Under the pieces are notes generated by a model, which saw only the letters and a program-made list of their open reading frames with translations, had not been told where the DNA came from and searched no databases. Both the position numbers and the translations under genes were made by a program. DNA of 64,000 nucleotides from Tenacibaculum larymnensis. Its GTDB lineage: Bacteria > Bacteroidota > Bacteroidia > Flavobacteriales > Flavobacteriaceae. Location of the stretch: assembly GCF_028829235.1 (NCBI RefSeq), contig NZ_JAIWJY010000003.1:186001-250000 (forward strand), written 5' to 3'. This document shows positions 23,818-34,064 of the stretch, piece after piece; position 1 is the stretch's first letter; each line of letters starts with the position of its first letter.

Positions 23818-25767
23818 TTATTCTTTAATTATAAACATGGATCTACGATTTAGCTGATGTTCGTCTTCACTACACGTAGTTTGGTTATTACATTTGTTAA
23901 TAAGTTCCGATTCTCCATATCCTTTTGCAGTGAGCCTTGTTATATCAATTCCTTTTTCAAGAAACCAGTCTAAAGTAGCTTGTGCTCTATTTTCAGATAA
24001 TCTTGAATTGTATAAATCATTACCTCTAGAGTCAGTATGCGATTCAATATGAATTTTTAAAGTAGGATACTCTTTTAATGCGGCCAGAATTTTAGCTAAT
24101 TCAATTTCTGCATCAGGACGAATATTAGATTTGTCATAATCAAAATAGATAGGTTGTAACGTTAATCTACAACCTAAATCATTTGGAGGACACGGGTCAG
24201 AGAGTTCTAAAGCTAAAGGCATGTTTAACTTAATAGGCATTTTTATAGTTTTAGGATTGTTAGGAGTTTCTATAACCTTTTCTTTTGGATGATACTTTTC
24301 TTTCTTTGCTCTCAAAGTATACTGTTCTTGACAGTCTAATAGAAAAGTAAAAGTAGCATCATTACCAACAGTAACTGTTTTTACTTCTTTATTGTTACTG
24401 TCAATTAAAGTAACTTCTGCATTTGGAATTAATTCGCCAGTATTTTTATCCATTACAGGTCCTTGAATTGTAATTTCACAACGTTCCCAAATTTGATAAA
24501 TATCGTCGCTCTTACTTCCTTCTTTACCGTCACGATTAGATGTAAAATATCCTATTCTATCTTCTTTTATAATGAAGCCAAAATCGTCTTTTGGACTGTT
24601 TATGGGGGCTCCAAAAGTAGAAACTTCTCCATGAGAGTTTTCTTCTAGTTTTGTTACAAAAATGTCTAAACCTCCCATACCTGAATGCCCATCACTTGAG
24701 AAATATAGGTTGTTTTCATCACTTACAAAAGGGAATGTTTCTCTTTCAGCTGTATTAATTTTGTTCCCAAGATTTACAGGACTTGTATAAATATCTTCAC
24801 CTAAGATTTTTACATACCAAATATCAGACATTCCCAAGCTACCGGGCATGTCAGAAGAAAAGTAGAGTTTATCTTCGTCAGGACTAAGAGTTGGGTGTCC
24901 AACAGAATAGTTATCACTATTAAAAGGAAGTTCCTGTATGTTTTCCCAAGAATTTCCATTTCTGGTAGCTTTGTATATTTTGAGTCTAACTACATGGTCT
25001 CTATCTCTCTTCTTTTTACCATTTAAGTAGTTGTTTCTAGTAAAATACATTGTATTTCCGTCTTTTGTAAAAACAGCAGTAGACTCATGGTAAGGAGAGT
25101 TAACATTTTTGTTAAAAGCTTTTACTTTTCCAAAATTCATGTCTTTATCTAATGATACCTGATATAAATTTAAGAAAGGTTGTTCATTCCATCCTGCAAG
25201 CTCATCGGTTTGTTCTTTTGATAAAGATGGATTTTTTCTACTTGAAGCAAAGACAATATTGTCACCATAAAAAGCTGGTCCAAAATCAGAATATTCTGTA
25301 TTAACAGGAATTTTTTCTATTTCAAAAAGTTTGTCATGTACCCCTTTTTTAAATAAAGTGTCAGCAACATTTTTATAAGAATCTAAAGAAGTAATTTTAC
25401 CTCCTTTAAATCTATATATTTCCATGAGTTTCTCAGCTTCTTCAGGTTGGTTAATACTTTTTAAACATTGTGCAGCTCTAAAATAATCAATAGTAAGGGC
25501 TTCGTTTGGAAACCTGTCTATTAAATTGTAATACCATTTTGCAGCTTTTGAATAATCACTGTTAAAATAGTATGTGTTTCCCAGTTTTCTGTAAATTTCG
25601 GCTGATCCGTAGTTTTTTTCAACAACTTTTAAATAGATTTTTCTAGCGTCTATAAAGTCGTAGGTGTTATACTTAGTGTTTGCCTTTTCAACCAGTGCTA
25701 TTTGAGCAAAAGTAGCAGAGCTTATAAAGGCAAATAAAAAGTAAAAAATTAAATAATGCTTTTTCAT
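23818..25767 (-). CDS. OmpA-family outer-membrane protein with TPR and PD40 repeats (T9SS-associated)
   Basis: A 649-residue secreted protein with a signal peptide (residues 1-21, ending TFAQ). TPR-like helices span about residues 25-120. A set of PD40/WD40-like strands follows (for example GHPTLSPDEDKLYFSSDMPG, YFSSDGHSGMGGLD, GYFTSNRDG), and then a carboxypeptidase-regulatory-like beta domain near 430-510. The C-terminal OmpA domain binds peptidoglycan (FDYDKSNIRPDAE, then HTDSRGNDLYNSRLSENRA). Proteins of this layout are encoded next to PorP/SprF in gliding/T9SS loci; PorE is the known example. It is third in a minus-strand operon after the adhesin and PorP genes, 12 bases behind the latter. 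Confidence 0.9.
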   Translation of the reverse strand: MKKHYLIFYFLFAFISSATFAQIALVEKANTKYNTYDFIDARKIYLKVVEKNYGSAEIYRKLGNTYYFNSDYSKAAKWYYNLIDRFPNEALTIDYFRAAQCLKSINQPEEAEKLMEIYRFKGGKITSLDSYKNVADTLFKKGVHDKLFEIEKIPVNTEYSDFGPAFYGDNIVFASSRKNPSLSKEQTDELAGWNEQPFLNLYQVSLDKDMNFGKVKAFNKNVNSPYHESTAVFTKDGNTMYFTRNNYLNGKKKRDRDHVVRLKIYKATRNGNSWENIQELPFNSDNYSVGHPTLSPDEDKLYFSSDMPGSLGMSDIWYVKILGEDIYTSPVNLGNKINTAERETFPFVSDENNLYFSSDGHSGMGGLDIFVTKLEENSHGEVSTFGAPINSPKDDFGFIIKEDRIGYFTSNRDGKEGSKSDDIYQIWERCEITIQGPVMDKNTGELIPNAEVTLIDSNNKEVKTVTVGNDATFTFLLDCQEQYTLRAKKEKYHPKEKVIETPNNPKTIKMPIKLNMPLALELSDPCPPNDLGCRLTLQPIYFDYDKSNIRPDAEIELAKILAALKEYPTLKIHIESHTDSRGNDLYNSRLSENRAQATLDWFLEKGIDITRLTAKGYGESELINKCNNQTTCSEDEHQLNRRSMFIIKE

Positions 25768-25779
25768 GATATTAAAATT

Positions 25780-26715
25780 TTAGAAGAATCTTGGTGTTAG
25801 TATGCGTTCAGGATTATTGAAAATATCAAACGTTAAGAAGAATTCGTATGAACCATTACTGTGATCTTCAATATCGGTAGTTTGAAAGTCATAACCCATT
25901 CCTAAGAATAACTGATTAGTTATTTGAAATCCTGCCATGGCGCTAATTGCAGCGTCCCATCGATAAGAGGCTCCAAGGGTAAATTTATTATTGAATAGAA
26001 AATTTGCAGATAAATCAGCTTGTAAAGGGGATCCATTAACCCATTTAAACATAGTTGCAGGTTTAAGTTTTAGGTTTTCACTAATATCAAAAACATAACC
26101 AGCTATTAAGAAGTAGTGTAAACGCTCTATAGCTATAGCATCTTCATTACTGTTATTAGCACTGTCTGAATTATAATGTTTGGAATTGAAAAAGTTAGGT
26201 ACTGATAATCCTAGGTAGAGCCTGTTATTATTATAGTAAATACCTGCGCCTATTTGAGGTTGCACTTTTTTATCAATATTTTCTGCAAATTGCCAATCGT
26301 TATCATCATATATGTTTAGTTTAGAGTAGTCTACATCAAGTATGCTTAGTCCTCCCTTAACCCCGAAAGATATTCTTGAGCGGCCTGATAAAATTAAGGA
26401 GTAGGCATAATCTATTGTAATACCTGTTTCGTTAGAAGGACCTATTTCATCATTAATAATAGAAAGTCCTATTGCGTTTCGTTTTAAGGTACCTAAAGGC
26501 ATATTAAAAGTAAAAGTCCCTGTATTTGGAGCACCTTCAAATCCAGCCCATTGTGTTCTGTATAGTAAACCTAAACCAAGAGCATTTTTTGAACCAATAT
26601 AACCTGGGTTTACAACTTGAGTGTTATACATGTATTGTGTGTACTGTGGGTCTTGCTGAGAAAAACACACATTTACACTAATAATTATTAATAGTAATAT
26701 AGAATAATGTTTCAT
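25780..26715 (-). CDS. PorP/SprF family outer-membrane protein (copy 1)
   Basis: A 311-residue protein with a signal peptide (MKHYSILLLIIISVNVCFSQ) and the family opening QQDPQYTQYMYNTQVVNPGYIGSK. The rest is an outer-membrane beta-barrel ending in FDIFNNP and a terminal aromatic. In Flavobacterium johnsoniae, SprF is required for secretion of the adhesin SprB through T9SS. By analogy this copy should serve the giant adhesin encoded 15 bases upstream in the same operon. It resembles in family, though not closely in sequence, the PorP-like protein encoded at 49832. Confidence 0.93.
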   Translation of the reverse strand: MKHYSILLLIIISVNVCFSQQDPQYTQYMYNTQVVNPGYIGSKNALGLGLLYRTQWAGFEGAPNTGTFTFNMPLGTLKRNAIGLSIINDEIGPSNETGITIDYAYSLILSGRSRISFGVKGGLSILDVDYSKLNIYDDNDWQFAENIDKKVQPQIGAGIYYNNNRLYLGLSVPNFFNSKHYNSDSANNSNEDAIAIERLHYFLIAGYVFDISENLKLKPATMFKWVNGSPLQADLSANFLFNNKFTLGASYRWDAAISAMAGFQITNQLFLGMGYDFQTTDIEDHSNGSYEFFLTFDIFNNPERILTPRFF

Positions 26716-26730
26716 TAGGTTTAGTGGTTT

Positions 26731-29700
26731 TTAGTTTCTTTTTAGATATAAATATCCTTTGTTAGTCATAGCTTCTTGGTCAGAGTTCCATCGTGTTAGT
26801 ATATAGAAATAAGTACCTGTAGGTAGTTTTTGGTCTTTACTAACTGTTGCACGCCCTTCAGAAATTCCTCTAAATAAGTTTCCGTTAATTCCATAAGCAT
26901 CAGTTTGATAAACTAAAACTCCCCATCTATTAAAAACCTTCAGGTTGTTGTTAGGGTAATTTTCAATACCATTAATACGGAAGAAATCATTGGCTCCGTC
27001 ATCATCAGGAGAAACAGCATTAAAAATTTCAAAAGCAATTTCTTCAACAGGTAAATCCGTTATTGTAGGGTCGTCAGGATCACCATCATTGTCAATATCA
27101 ATATCATCTAAATTATTTGGGTCGTCAGAAGTATCAGTTACAGAGCCTCCTGAAGAATCTTCTGCTGTAACCAACGCTTGATTAGTAACGGATTCGTTTG
27201 TTAAGTCTTGTTCAGTTATAACATAAATGGCAGTAAAGGTTGTGTTATTTACTTCACCAGGCAATAGTTGAGAGATGGTGCTACCGTTAATTGTAATTCC
27301 AGGTAAGTTATCTTGTAAAGTAATATTATATAAAACTGAATCTCCGGTATTGTATATGATAAAACTATATGTTATGGTTTCTCCAACATCAGCATATCCA
27401 TTTCCATTAGCATCATTAAAAGTGCTTACTTTTTCAAGAGAAATACTATTATTAGGTTGACACAATGTAGTTTGGGTTTGATCATCTTCAAGAATACTGT
27501 TGTCGTCAGATAAATCACTTACATTGTTACCACCAACACTTGTACCTGTAGCACTAGCTTGGTTGTTTACAGAACCGTTATCAATGTTAGCTTGAGTAAT
27601 GGTGTAACTAGCAGAATAATTCCAAGTTTCATTAATATCAAGTTGATTGTCATTGTTAGTGTCACCAGATGCAAGAACAATTGTACCACCTAGCATTGGA
27701 TCAGTAAGAACAACATTGGTAATAGTGGTATTACCAGTGTTTGTAAGCGTAAAATTGTAAGTTATTGTTTCTCCTACGTCGCTACAACCATCGGTATCTT
27801 CATCATTGAAAGTAGCAGTTTTAATAAGAGCAATACCATCTGATTGGCACAATGTAGTTTGTGTTTGATCGTCTTCAAGTATACTATCATTATCAGATAA
27901 GTCACTTACATTATTACCACTGATACTTGTACCTGTAGCAGTTGCTTGGTTGTTTACAGAACCATTATCAATATTAGATTGAGTAATGGTGTAACTAGCA
28001 GAATAATTCCAAGTTTCATTAATATCAAGTTGATTGTCATTGTCAGTGTCACCAGATGCAAGAGTAATTGTACCACCAAGCATTGGGTCAGTAAGAACGA
28101 CATTCGTAATAGTGGTATTACCAGTGTTTGTAAGCGTAAAACTGTAAGTTATTGTTTCTCCTGCATCACTACAACCATCAGTATCTTCATCATTGAAAGT
28201 AGCAGTTTTAATAAGCGCAATATTATCGGATTGACACAATGTAGTTTGTGTTTGATCGTCTTCAAGAATACTGTTGTCGTCAGATAAGTCACTTACATTA
28301 TTCCCGCTAATACTTGTACCTGTAACAGTTGCTTGGTTGTTTACAGAACCATTATCAATGTTAGATTGTGTAATAGTATAACTAGCAGAATAATTCCAAG
28401 TTTCATTAATGTCAAGTTGATTGTCATTGTCAGTGTCACCAGATACAAGAGCAATTGTACCACCAAGCATTGGGTCAGTAAGAACGACATTCGTAATAGT
28501 GGTATTACCAGTGTTTGTAAGCGTAAAATTGTAAGTTATTGTTTCTCCTATGTTACTACAACCATCTGTATTTTCGTCATTAAAAGTAGCAGTTTTAATA
28601 AGTGCAATACTATCGGATTGGCATAGAGTGGTTTGTGTTTGGTCGTCTTCAAGTACACTATTGTCATCAGATAAATCTGTAACAATTACACCTAGTGATG
28701 ATTCTCCTCTAGCTGTAGCTTGATTAGTAATTGACCCAGTATCAATATTTACTTGTGTTAAGGTGTAATCAGCAGTATAAATCCAAATTTCACCTACATC
28801 AAGTGTATTGTTGGTGTTTAAATCTCCTGAATCTAGAGCAATAGCTCCGCCTAGTAGAGGGTCATTTACAGTTACATTTACTAAACCGGTATTACCTTGG
28901 TTGGTAACTGTCATTGTATATGTTATAGTTTCGCCAACATTACTACATCCATCTAAATTTTCATCGTTAAAAGTAGCTGTCTTAACAATTGCGATGTCCG
29001 GTGCTTGACATAAATCAATAGATGTTATGTCATCCTCTAGAACACTATTATCGTCTGATACATCAGTTACTGTACCTCCTGAAACAGTACTTGCTTGTAC
29101 GGTAGCTTGGTTTTCGACAGATGTATTTGCTATATCAGGTGGGGTAATAATGTAAGATCCTGTGTATATCCATACTTCACCAACATCTAATTCATTATCT
29201 GAGTCAGTGTCTCCCGAGCTGTAAGAAACTGATATTAAAGGATCGATTACGACTACTGAATTTAGTGTTGTGTTTCCTGTGTTTATTACAGAAAGAATGA
29301 AAGTTATAGTTTCTCCATCATCGCTACAGCCATCACCATTTTCATCATTAATTGTTCCTTGTTTAATCAGTGCTATATCTTCGGTTTGACATAAACTAAC
29401 TACAGTTGGATCGTCTTCTAGTGTGCTGTTGTCATCAGATAAATCACTCACATTGGTTCCTCCTGTACTCAATCCTGTAACAGTAGCTTGACCAGTAACA
29501 GAACCATTGTCAATATCGTCTTGAGTAATAATATAGTCTAGCGAATATATCCATGTTTCGTCAACATCTAGTTCATTATCACCATCAGTATCACCAGAGT
29601 CTAATGTTAAAGGAGAAGGAGAAATAGGGTCTGTTAATTCAACGTTTGTAATACTAACATTCCCTGTATTGGTCACGGTATAAGTATATGTAATTGTTTC

Positions 29701-32700
29701 GCCTGGATTTGCACATCCATCACTGTCTATGTCATTAAAAATACCTTCTTTTAATAAAGCAATACCAGCTTGTTGACAAAAAGTTGAGTTAGTAGCATCT
29801 ATATATCCACCATAAACTTCAATTGAGTTTACTGCTGCAACTAAAGAGTTTACAGTTAATTGAATTTCATCAAAACTAGTACTAGTATCAAAAGCTATAA
29901 CATAAAAACTATCTGTGCTAGTTGGAGTAATATTTACTAACCCTAGAGCTTCAAGAGCGAGTAGGTTGTTTGCTGTTTGTTGCTCTTGTTGAACGCCATC
30001 AAGATAAGTTGTGATGGTGAGTGTATTTAATAAGTCTGCTTGAAGTAAATCATTTGTATCTCTAATAACAAAACCAGCTTGTGTACCAGCAGGGTAATCA
30101 ACAAGTACGTCTTGAACTGAAATTGAAGCACTTCCTGCTACACCAGCTACAATGTTTATAAGAGCATAATCAGAATTGTCCTCAGATATAACATTTACGG
30201 CATTGTCAACTTCGCAAGCGATACAAGCAACACCGTCGGTTCCTGTATTTTCGTTGTTAATAATAACCGAACTACTAGGATTTGATATTACGTAAGGTTC
30301 ATCACAATTAATTATTCCTGGGCAGAAAGATTGAAGTACCATTCCGTAAATTCGGGTACTACCTAAATCTAAAGAAAGAGTTTGTGTTATAGAAAGTTGT
30401 ACTTCGTCAAAAGGTGCTGTGGTTATGAACCCTAATCGTACAGATTCACTTCCTGTTAATAATAAACCAGAATATACAGGAAGTAACTCAGTTGTGCCTG
30501 TTTTTGACTCAACAAGTACTCCGTCTAAATATGTGGTAATGGTAATGGCATCAAATAATTGAGTGTTTAAAAGAGTAGTGTTTTCAATATCAAAACCAGC
30601 AAAAGTATTAGCGGTATAATCGGTAATTTCATTTTTGTAGGCTATAGATGCTGTGCCTGCTACACCTACTAATAAGTTTATAGAAGCATAATTTGAAGTG
30701 TCAGAATCGATAGCATTGTTAATGTTGTTAACGCTTCCCAGTGTTAAAAGACCTCCATTTCCTGTGTGTTCCTCTACAGCTCTTACAGGAAAGTTTGGTT
30801 TGGTAAGTTGGGTGGCTGTATTACATGCTAACTCAGGTCCTTCACAAAATCTATTAGTTACAGCAGCATAAATATTAGTTGTTGAAGCAACTCCTGCTAA
30901 ACTTGAAATAGAGATTTCAACAGCATCATAATTCATAGAAGTATAAAAGCCAACATAAAATTGATCATCTCCTAAAATAGGGCTGTCTAAAGCTAGTAAT
31001 GAAGTACTTGTATTGGTTTCCTGTTGTACTCCATCAAGGTAAGTTGTTATGGTAATTGCACCTAAAAGGTCAGCTTGAATTACAGAAGTATTTTCTATTA
31101 AAAAACCTGCGTAACCACCTGACTCAAGAAATTCATCAGCTGTATTGTCGGTTACTGTTAAAGTATGTGTTACTCCAAGACCAACAAGCGTTGATACAGA
31201 AGCAAAGCTAGAAGGGTCGGTATCTATAATATTATTAGCGTCTGAAATTCCACAGCCTACTACACAGAGTCCAGAAGTATTTTCAGCTACTGTTAAGTCT
31301 GTAAAATTATCATTTGTTATAGCTACAGGATTTTCTGTATTACAAGGAATAGGATATTGTACACCATCAGTAAAAATAATATATTCTGCTGTAGATTGAC
31401 ATCCGTTAGCATCTGTTACTGTTACGTTGTAGCTTCCTTGAGTTAAACCAGAAATAGAAGAAGATGTTTGGCCTCCAGGATTCCATAGATAGGTGTAGGG
31501 AGGTGCTCCTCCAGATACAGATAAAGAAATGCTTCCATCTGAAGCTCCTATAGAGGTTTCTTTTATTGTACTTCCAGATATTTCAATCGAATTGTCTACG
31601 TAGCTACCATAAACCTCAATACTATTAATAGTAGCAGCGAGTGAGCTGACTGTAAGCTGAATTTCATCGCATTGAAGTGAAGTAGAAAACCCTACTAAAT
31701 AAAAACCATTAGTTGTAGATGGAGTTATATTTATTAGACCTAAAGCTTCAAGAGCTAGTAAATTATTTCCAGATTGTGTTTCTTGTATTGAACCATCTAA
31801 ATACGTTGTTATAGTTAGAGAATTTAATAAATCTAATTGTAAAAGATCATTTGTATCCCTAATAACAAAACCAGCAGAGCTTCCAGAAGGAAAATTACTT
31901 AGAACATTTTCAACTGAAATAGAAGCTGTACTTGCAACACCAGCAGTTACATTTATCATAGCAAAGTCAGATTCACTTTCGCTAATAACATTTGTTGCGT
32001 TATCTACTTCACAAGCTACACAAGCTACTCCATTTACACCAGTGTTTGTGTTATTAATTATTACAGGTTGAGAAGGATTGTTTAATAACGTAGCTGTGTC
32101 ACAGTTTAAATCACCCTCACTAAAAGCTTCTAATATGAGACCATAAACTCTAGTGCTTCCTAAATCTAAAGAAAGAGTCTGTTGAATGGATAATTGAACT
32201 TCATCAAAAGGTAATGAAGTAACAAAACCTACTTGAGAGCGTTCGGTTCCTGTAAATAACAAACCGCTGTCTACGGATAGTAGTTCAGAGCTTCCTGTTT
32301 TAACTTCTTGTTGAACACCATCTAAATAAGTTGTTATGGTAATCCCATCAAGTAGTTCTAGATTTAAAACAGATGCATTTTCAATATCAAAACCTACATA
32401 AGTTTGTGCAGGATAATTTGTTAATTCATCTTTTATTGAAATACTACCAGTAGCTATAACTCCTAGGGTAAAATCAATACTAGCGTATGTGTTACTGTTT
32501 GAATCAATTGCTGAATTGGTGTTTGTAACAGTACCAACATTTAAAAGACCTCCCATTCCAGTACGTTCATCAACAATACGAGCAGGAAAATCAGGTTTGT
32601 TTAGTATAGTAGGAGTATTGGACTCTAAAGTAGGACCAACGCAAAAACTGTTAGTAACAGGATAATAAATATTAGTGCTTGATGCAATACCAGCTAAACT

Positions 32701-33297
32701 AGTAGCGGAAATTTCAATACTATCATAATCTAAAGTCGTATAAAACCCCACATAAAACTGATCATTATTCAGTAGAGAGCTGTCTAATGTTATTAATGAA
32801 TTTCCAGAATTTGTTTCTTGTTCGGTACCATTTAGATAAGTTCTTATGGTGATTGAGCCTAGTAAATCTATTTGAGCTACAGAACCGTTTTCTATTAAAA
32901 AACCAGCGTAACTTCCAGCTTCAAAATATTCATCGGTTGTTTCATCGGTTACTGTGATTGTATGGGTTACTCCCAATCCTAATAATGTGGATACAGTAGC
33001 ATAGTTTGTAAGGTCAGAATCTGTTAAATTGTTGAGATTAGAAATTCCACACCCTAACAAACAAAGACCGTCAGTATCTTCATTTACAGTTAAATCAGTA
33101 AAGTTAGATGAAATAATAGCAACAGGAGAATCGGTGTTACAGGGCACAGTTATTGGCGGAGAGAAATTAATATTGTCATTTAAATTTCTTTTTTCAGAAA
33201 AAGATGTAAGAATCAAGAACAAGAAAAATAATGAAGTGAATTTGAACTGTATGCAAGTTTTTTGCAACGTTAAGTACGTTTGGGTAATTCTTTTCAT
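26731..33297 (-). CDS. Giant T9SS-secreted repeat adhesin with gliding-type C-terminal domain
   Basis: About 2188 residues. ATG 33297 is chosen because a normal signal peptide follows (MKRITQTY to LTSFSEKRN); ATG 33318 and GTG 33360 are also in frame. The first 1170 residues hold a long module of three related beta domains (each with TITTYLDG, GFxI and surrounding strands) that occurs twice, 599 residues apart. They are separated by one SprB-type repeat (SGGAPPYTYLWNPGG). Seven DUF11-like repeats follow (27030-29778), then a CHU_C type B sorting domain (PDDDGANDFFRINGIENYP, FNRWGVLVY). It is exported by T9SS and displayed on the surface. PorP and OmpA partners follow in the operon. Adhesion or gliding is the expected role. 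Confidence 0.9.
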   Translation of the reverse strand: MKRITQTYLTLQKTCIQFKFTSLFFLFLILTSFSEKRNLNDNINFSPPITVPCNTDSPVAIISSNFTDLTVNEDTDGLCLLGCGISNLNNLTDSDLTNYATVSTLLGLGVTHTITVTDETTDEYFEAGSYAGFLIENGSVAQIDLLGSITIRTYLNGTEQETNSGNSLITLDSSLLNNDQFYVGFYTTLDYDSIEISATSLAGIASSTNIYYPVTNSFCVGPTLESNTPTILNKPDFPARIVDERTGMGGLLNVGTVTNTNSAIDSNSNTYASIDFTLGVIATGSISIKDELTNYPAQTYVGFDIENASVLNLELLDGITITTYLDGVQQEVKTGSSELLSVDSGLLFTGTERSQVGFVTSLPFDEVQLSIQQTLSLDLGSTRVYGLILEAFSEGDLNCDTATLLNNPSQPVIINNTNTGVNGVACVACEVDNATNVISESESDFAMINVTAGVASTASISVENVLSNFPSGSSAGFVIRDTNDLLQLDLLNSLTITTYLDGSIQETQSGNNLLALEALGLINITPSTTNGFYLVGFSTSLQCDEIQLTVSSLAATINSIEVYGSYVDNSIEISGSTIKETSIGASDGSISLSVSGGAPPYTYLWNPGGQTSSSISGLTQGSYNVTVTDANGCQSTAEYIIFTDGVQYPIPCNTENPVAITNDNFTDLTVAENTSGLCVVGCGISDANNIIDTDPSSFASVSTLVGLGVTHTLTVTDNTADEFLESGGYAGFLIENTSVIQADLLGAITITTYLDGVQQETNTSTSLLALDSPILGDDQFYVGFYTSMNYDAVEISISSLAGVASTTNIYAAVTNRFCEGPELACNTATQLTKPNFPVRAVEEHTGNGGLLTLGSVNNINNAIDSDTSNYASINLLVGVAGTASIAYKNEITDYTANTFAGFDIENTTLLNTQLFDAITITTYLDGVLVESKTGTTELLPVYSGLLLTGSESVRLGFITTAPFDEVQLSITQTLSLDLGSTRIYGMVLQSFCPGIINCDEPYVISNPSSSVIINNENTGTDGVACIACEVDNAVNVISEDNSDYALINIVAGVAGSASISVQDVLVDYPAGTQAGFVIRDTNDLLQADLLNTLTITTYLDGVQQEQQTANNLLALEALGLVNITPTSTDSFYVIAFDTSTSFDEIQLTVNSLVAAVNSIEVYGGYIDATNSTFCQQAGIALLKEGIFNDIDSDGCANPGETITYTYTVTNTGNVSITNVELTDPISPSPLTLDSGDTDGDNELDVDETWIYSLDYIITQDDIDNGSVTGQATVTGLSTGGTNVSDLSDDNSTLEDDPTVVSLCQTEDIALIKQGTINDENGDGCSDDGETITFILSVINTGNTTLNSVVVIDPLISVSYSSGDTDSDNELDVGEVWIYTGSYIITPPDIANTSVENQATVQASTVSGGTVTDVSDDNSVLEDDITSIDLCQAPDIAIVKTATFNDENLDGCSNVGETITYTMTVTNQGNTGLVNVTVNDPLLGGAIALDSGDLNTNNTLDVGEIWIYTADYTLTQVNIDTGSITNQATARGESSLGVIVTDLSDDNSVLEDDQTQTTLCQSDSIALIKTATFNDENTDGCSNIGETITYNFTLTNTGNTTITNVVLTDPMLGGTIALVSGDTDNDNQLDINETWNYSASYTITQSNIDNGSVNNQATVTGTSISGNNVSDLSDDNSILEDDQTQTTLCQSDNIALIKTATFNDEDTDGCSDAGETITYSFTLTNTGNTTITNVVLTDPMLGGTITLASGDTDNDNQLDINETWNYSASYTITQSNIDNGSVNNQATATGTSISGNNVSDLSDNDSILEDDQTQTTLCQSDGIALIKTATFNDEDTDGCSDVGETITYNFTLTNTGNTTITNVVLTDPMLGGTIVLASGDTNNDNQLDINETWNYSASYTITQANIDNGSVNNQASATGTSVGGNNVSDLSDDNSILEDDQTQTTLCQPNNSISLEKVSTFNDANGNGYADVGETITYSFIIYNTGDSVLYNITLQDNLPGITINGSTISQLLPGEVNNTTFTAIYVITEQDLTNESVTNQALVTAEDSSGGSVTDTSDDPNNLDDIDIDNDGDPDDPTITDLPVEEIAFEIFNAVSPDDDGANDFFRINGIENYPNNNLKVFNRWGVLVYQTDAYGINGNLFRGISEGRATVSKDQKLPTGTYFYILTRWNSDQEAMTNKGYLYLKRN
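27030..29778 (-). repeat. Seven DUF11-like tandem repeats, mostly 387 bp, inside the adhesin
   Basis: The conserved Cys-Gln that opens each unit is encoded at 29778, 29391, 29010, 28623, 28236, 27849 and 27462 (top coordinate of the Cys codon). Five of the six intervals are exactly 387 bases, one is 381. Units 4, 5 and 6 are nearly identical. Each of the first six carries two 12-residue EF-hand-like acidic loops, for example DTDNDNQLDINE and DENTDGCSNIGE; the seventh lacks the second. Confidence 0.85.
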
Positions 33298-34064
33298 AAT
33301 AGTTGATTGGTTAGACATTGTAAAGAACCCGTCAAGTCCTAGATAGTGGTTTACGGACACAGACAGTCATTACATTAGTTTAATAATGTTGAAAATAGCT
33401 TCTAAATAGTAAGATGTAATAGCTAATTTTTTAACAAAGCAATAATTCAGAGTTCATTTTACGGGGGTATAATTAGTTACTGAGTATTAGATATAAGTTA
33501 TAAAACTTCCAAAAAAAAATGGGAGTTTAAAAAGCAACAGCATTGTTGTTGAAGTAGCAGTAGGCCGATTTAAAATTTTCGTGAGAAATAATAGTTAATT
33601 ACAGCTAACCTTTTTGGTAAGGTAAGAGATAAGTAATCATAATGATAGATCTTAAATTAAAAAAACTTAAAATGTGTTCCAGTAAAACCAAATAAGGAAT
33701 TACTTAGTTTCCAACAGTCAATAAATATTGACAGTAAATAGTATTTTAACTTTAAGGGTACTTTTTTTTAAAAAAAACATTGATTGATTGTGATAAAATC
33801 AATATTTAAATCATTAATTCTTTGTGAATATAATAAAAAAAATTCTAAAACAAAACATATTAATTGATGGAATTTGATTTTTATTGTGTTTTTGTCTGTG
33901 TTGATTGGTGCTTTTAGTTAGGGTTGATTTTAGATTATAATTTGAGTTGAGGGGTTAAAGGATAGTTATTTAATATCGTTTGTTAAGAATGTATTAACAA
34001 TTTTTTAACTTCGTTTAGTTCGGTTTGTTCCGAACTAAACTTATTTTTGCAGTGTAAATTTTTA
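33298..34064. other. Long AT-rich divergent intergenic region
   Basis: About 770 bases lie between the divergently transcribed adhesin operon and the efflux operon. No convincing gene is seen. A short hairpin with a run of A in its loop lies at 33503-33528 (AAACTTCC/GGGAGTTT, one G-U pair). The right end carries the palindrome and -7 box of the efflux operon. No clear -7 box was found for the adhesin side. Confidence 0.6.
34013..34049 (+). promoter_or_regulatory. Perfect palindrome operator over the efflux-operon promoter
   Basis: GTTTAGTTCGG (34013-34023) and CCGAACTAAAC (34030-34040) form a perfect inverted repeat with 11-base arms and a 6-base spacer. It is followed directly by TATTTTTG (34042-34049), a TAnnTTTG -7 box. 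The palindrome covers where the -33 element should be, so a bound repressor would block transcription. The first gene downstream is a GbsR/MarR-like regulator, the probable ligand-sensing repressor of its own operon. Confidence 0.72.

Noticed and set aside
27946-28626. Plus-strand open frames of about 100 codons inside the adhesin gene
   Set aside because: They are antisense shadows of the DUF11-like repeats and resemble each other only because the repeats do; they have no promoter or start context.
33297-33360. GTG at 33360 as start of the giant adhesin
   Set aside because: It would add an odd N-terminal tail before a normal signal peptide; ATG 33297 or 33318 is more plausible.
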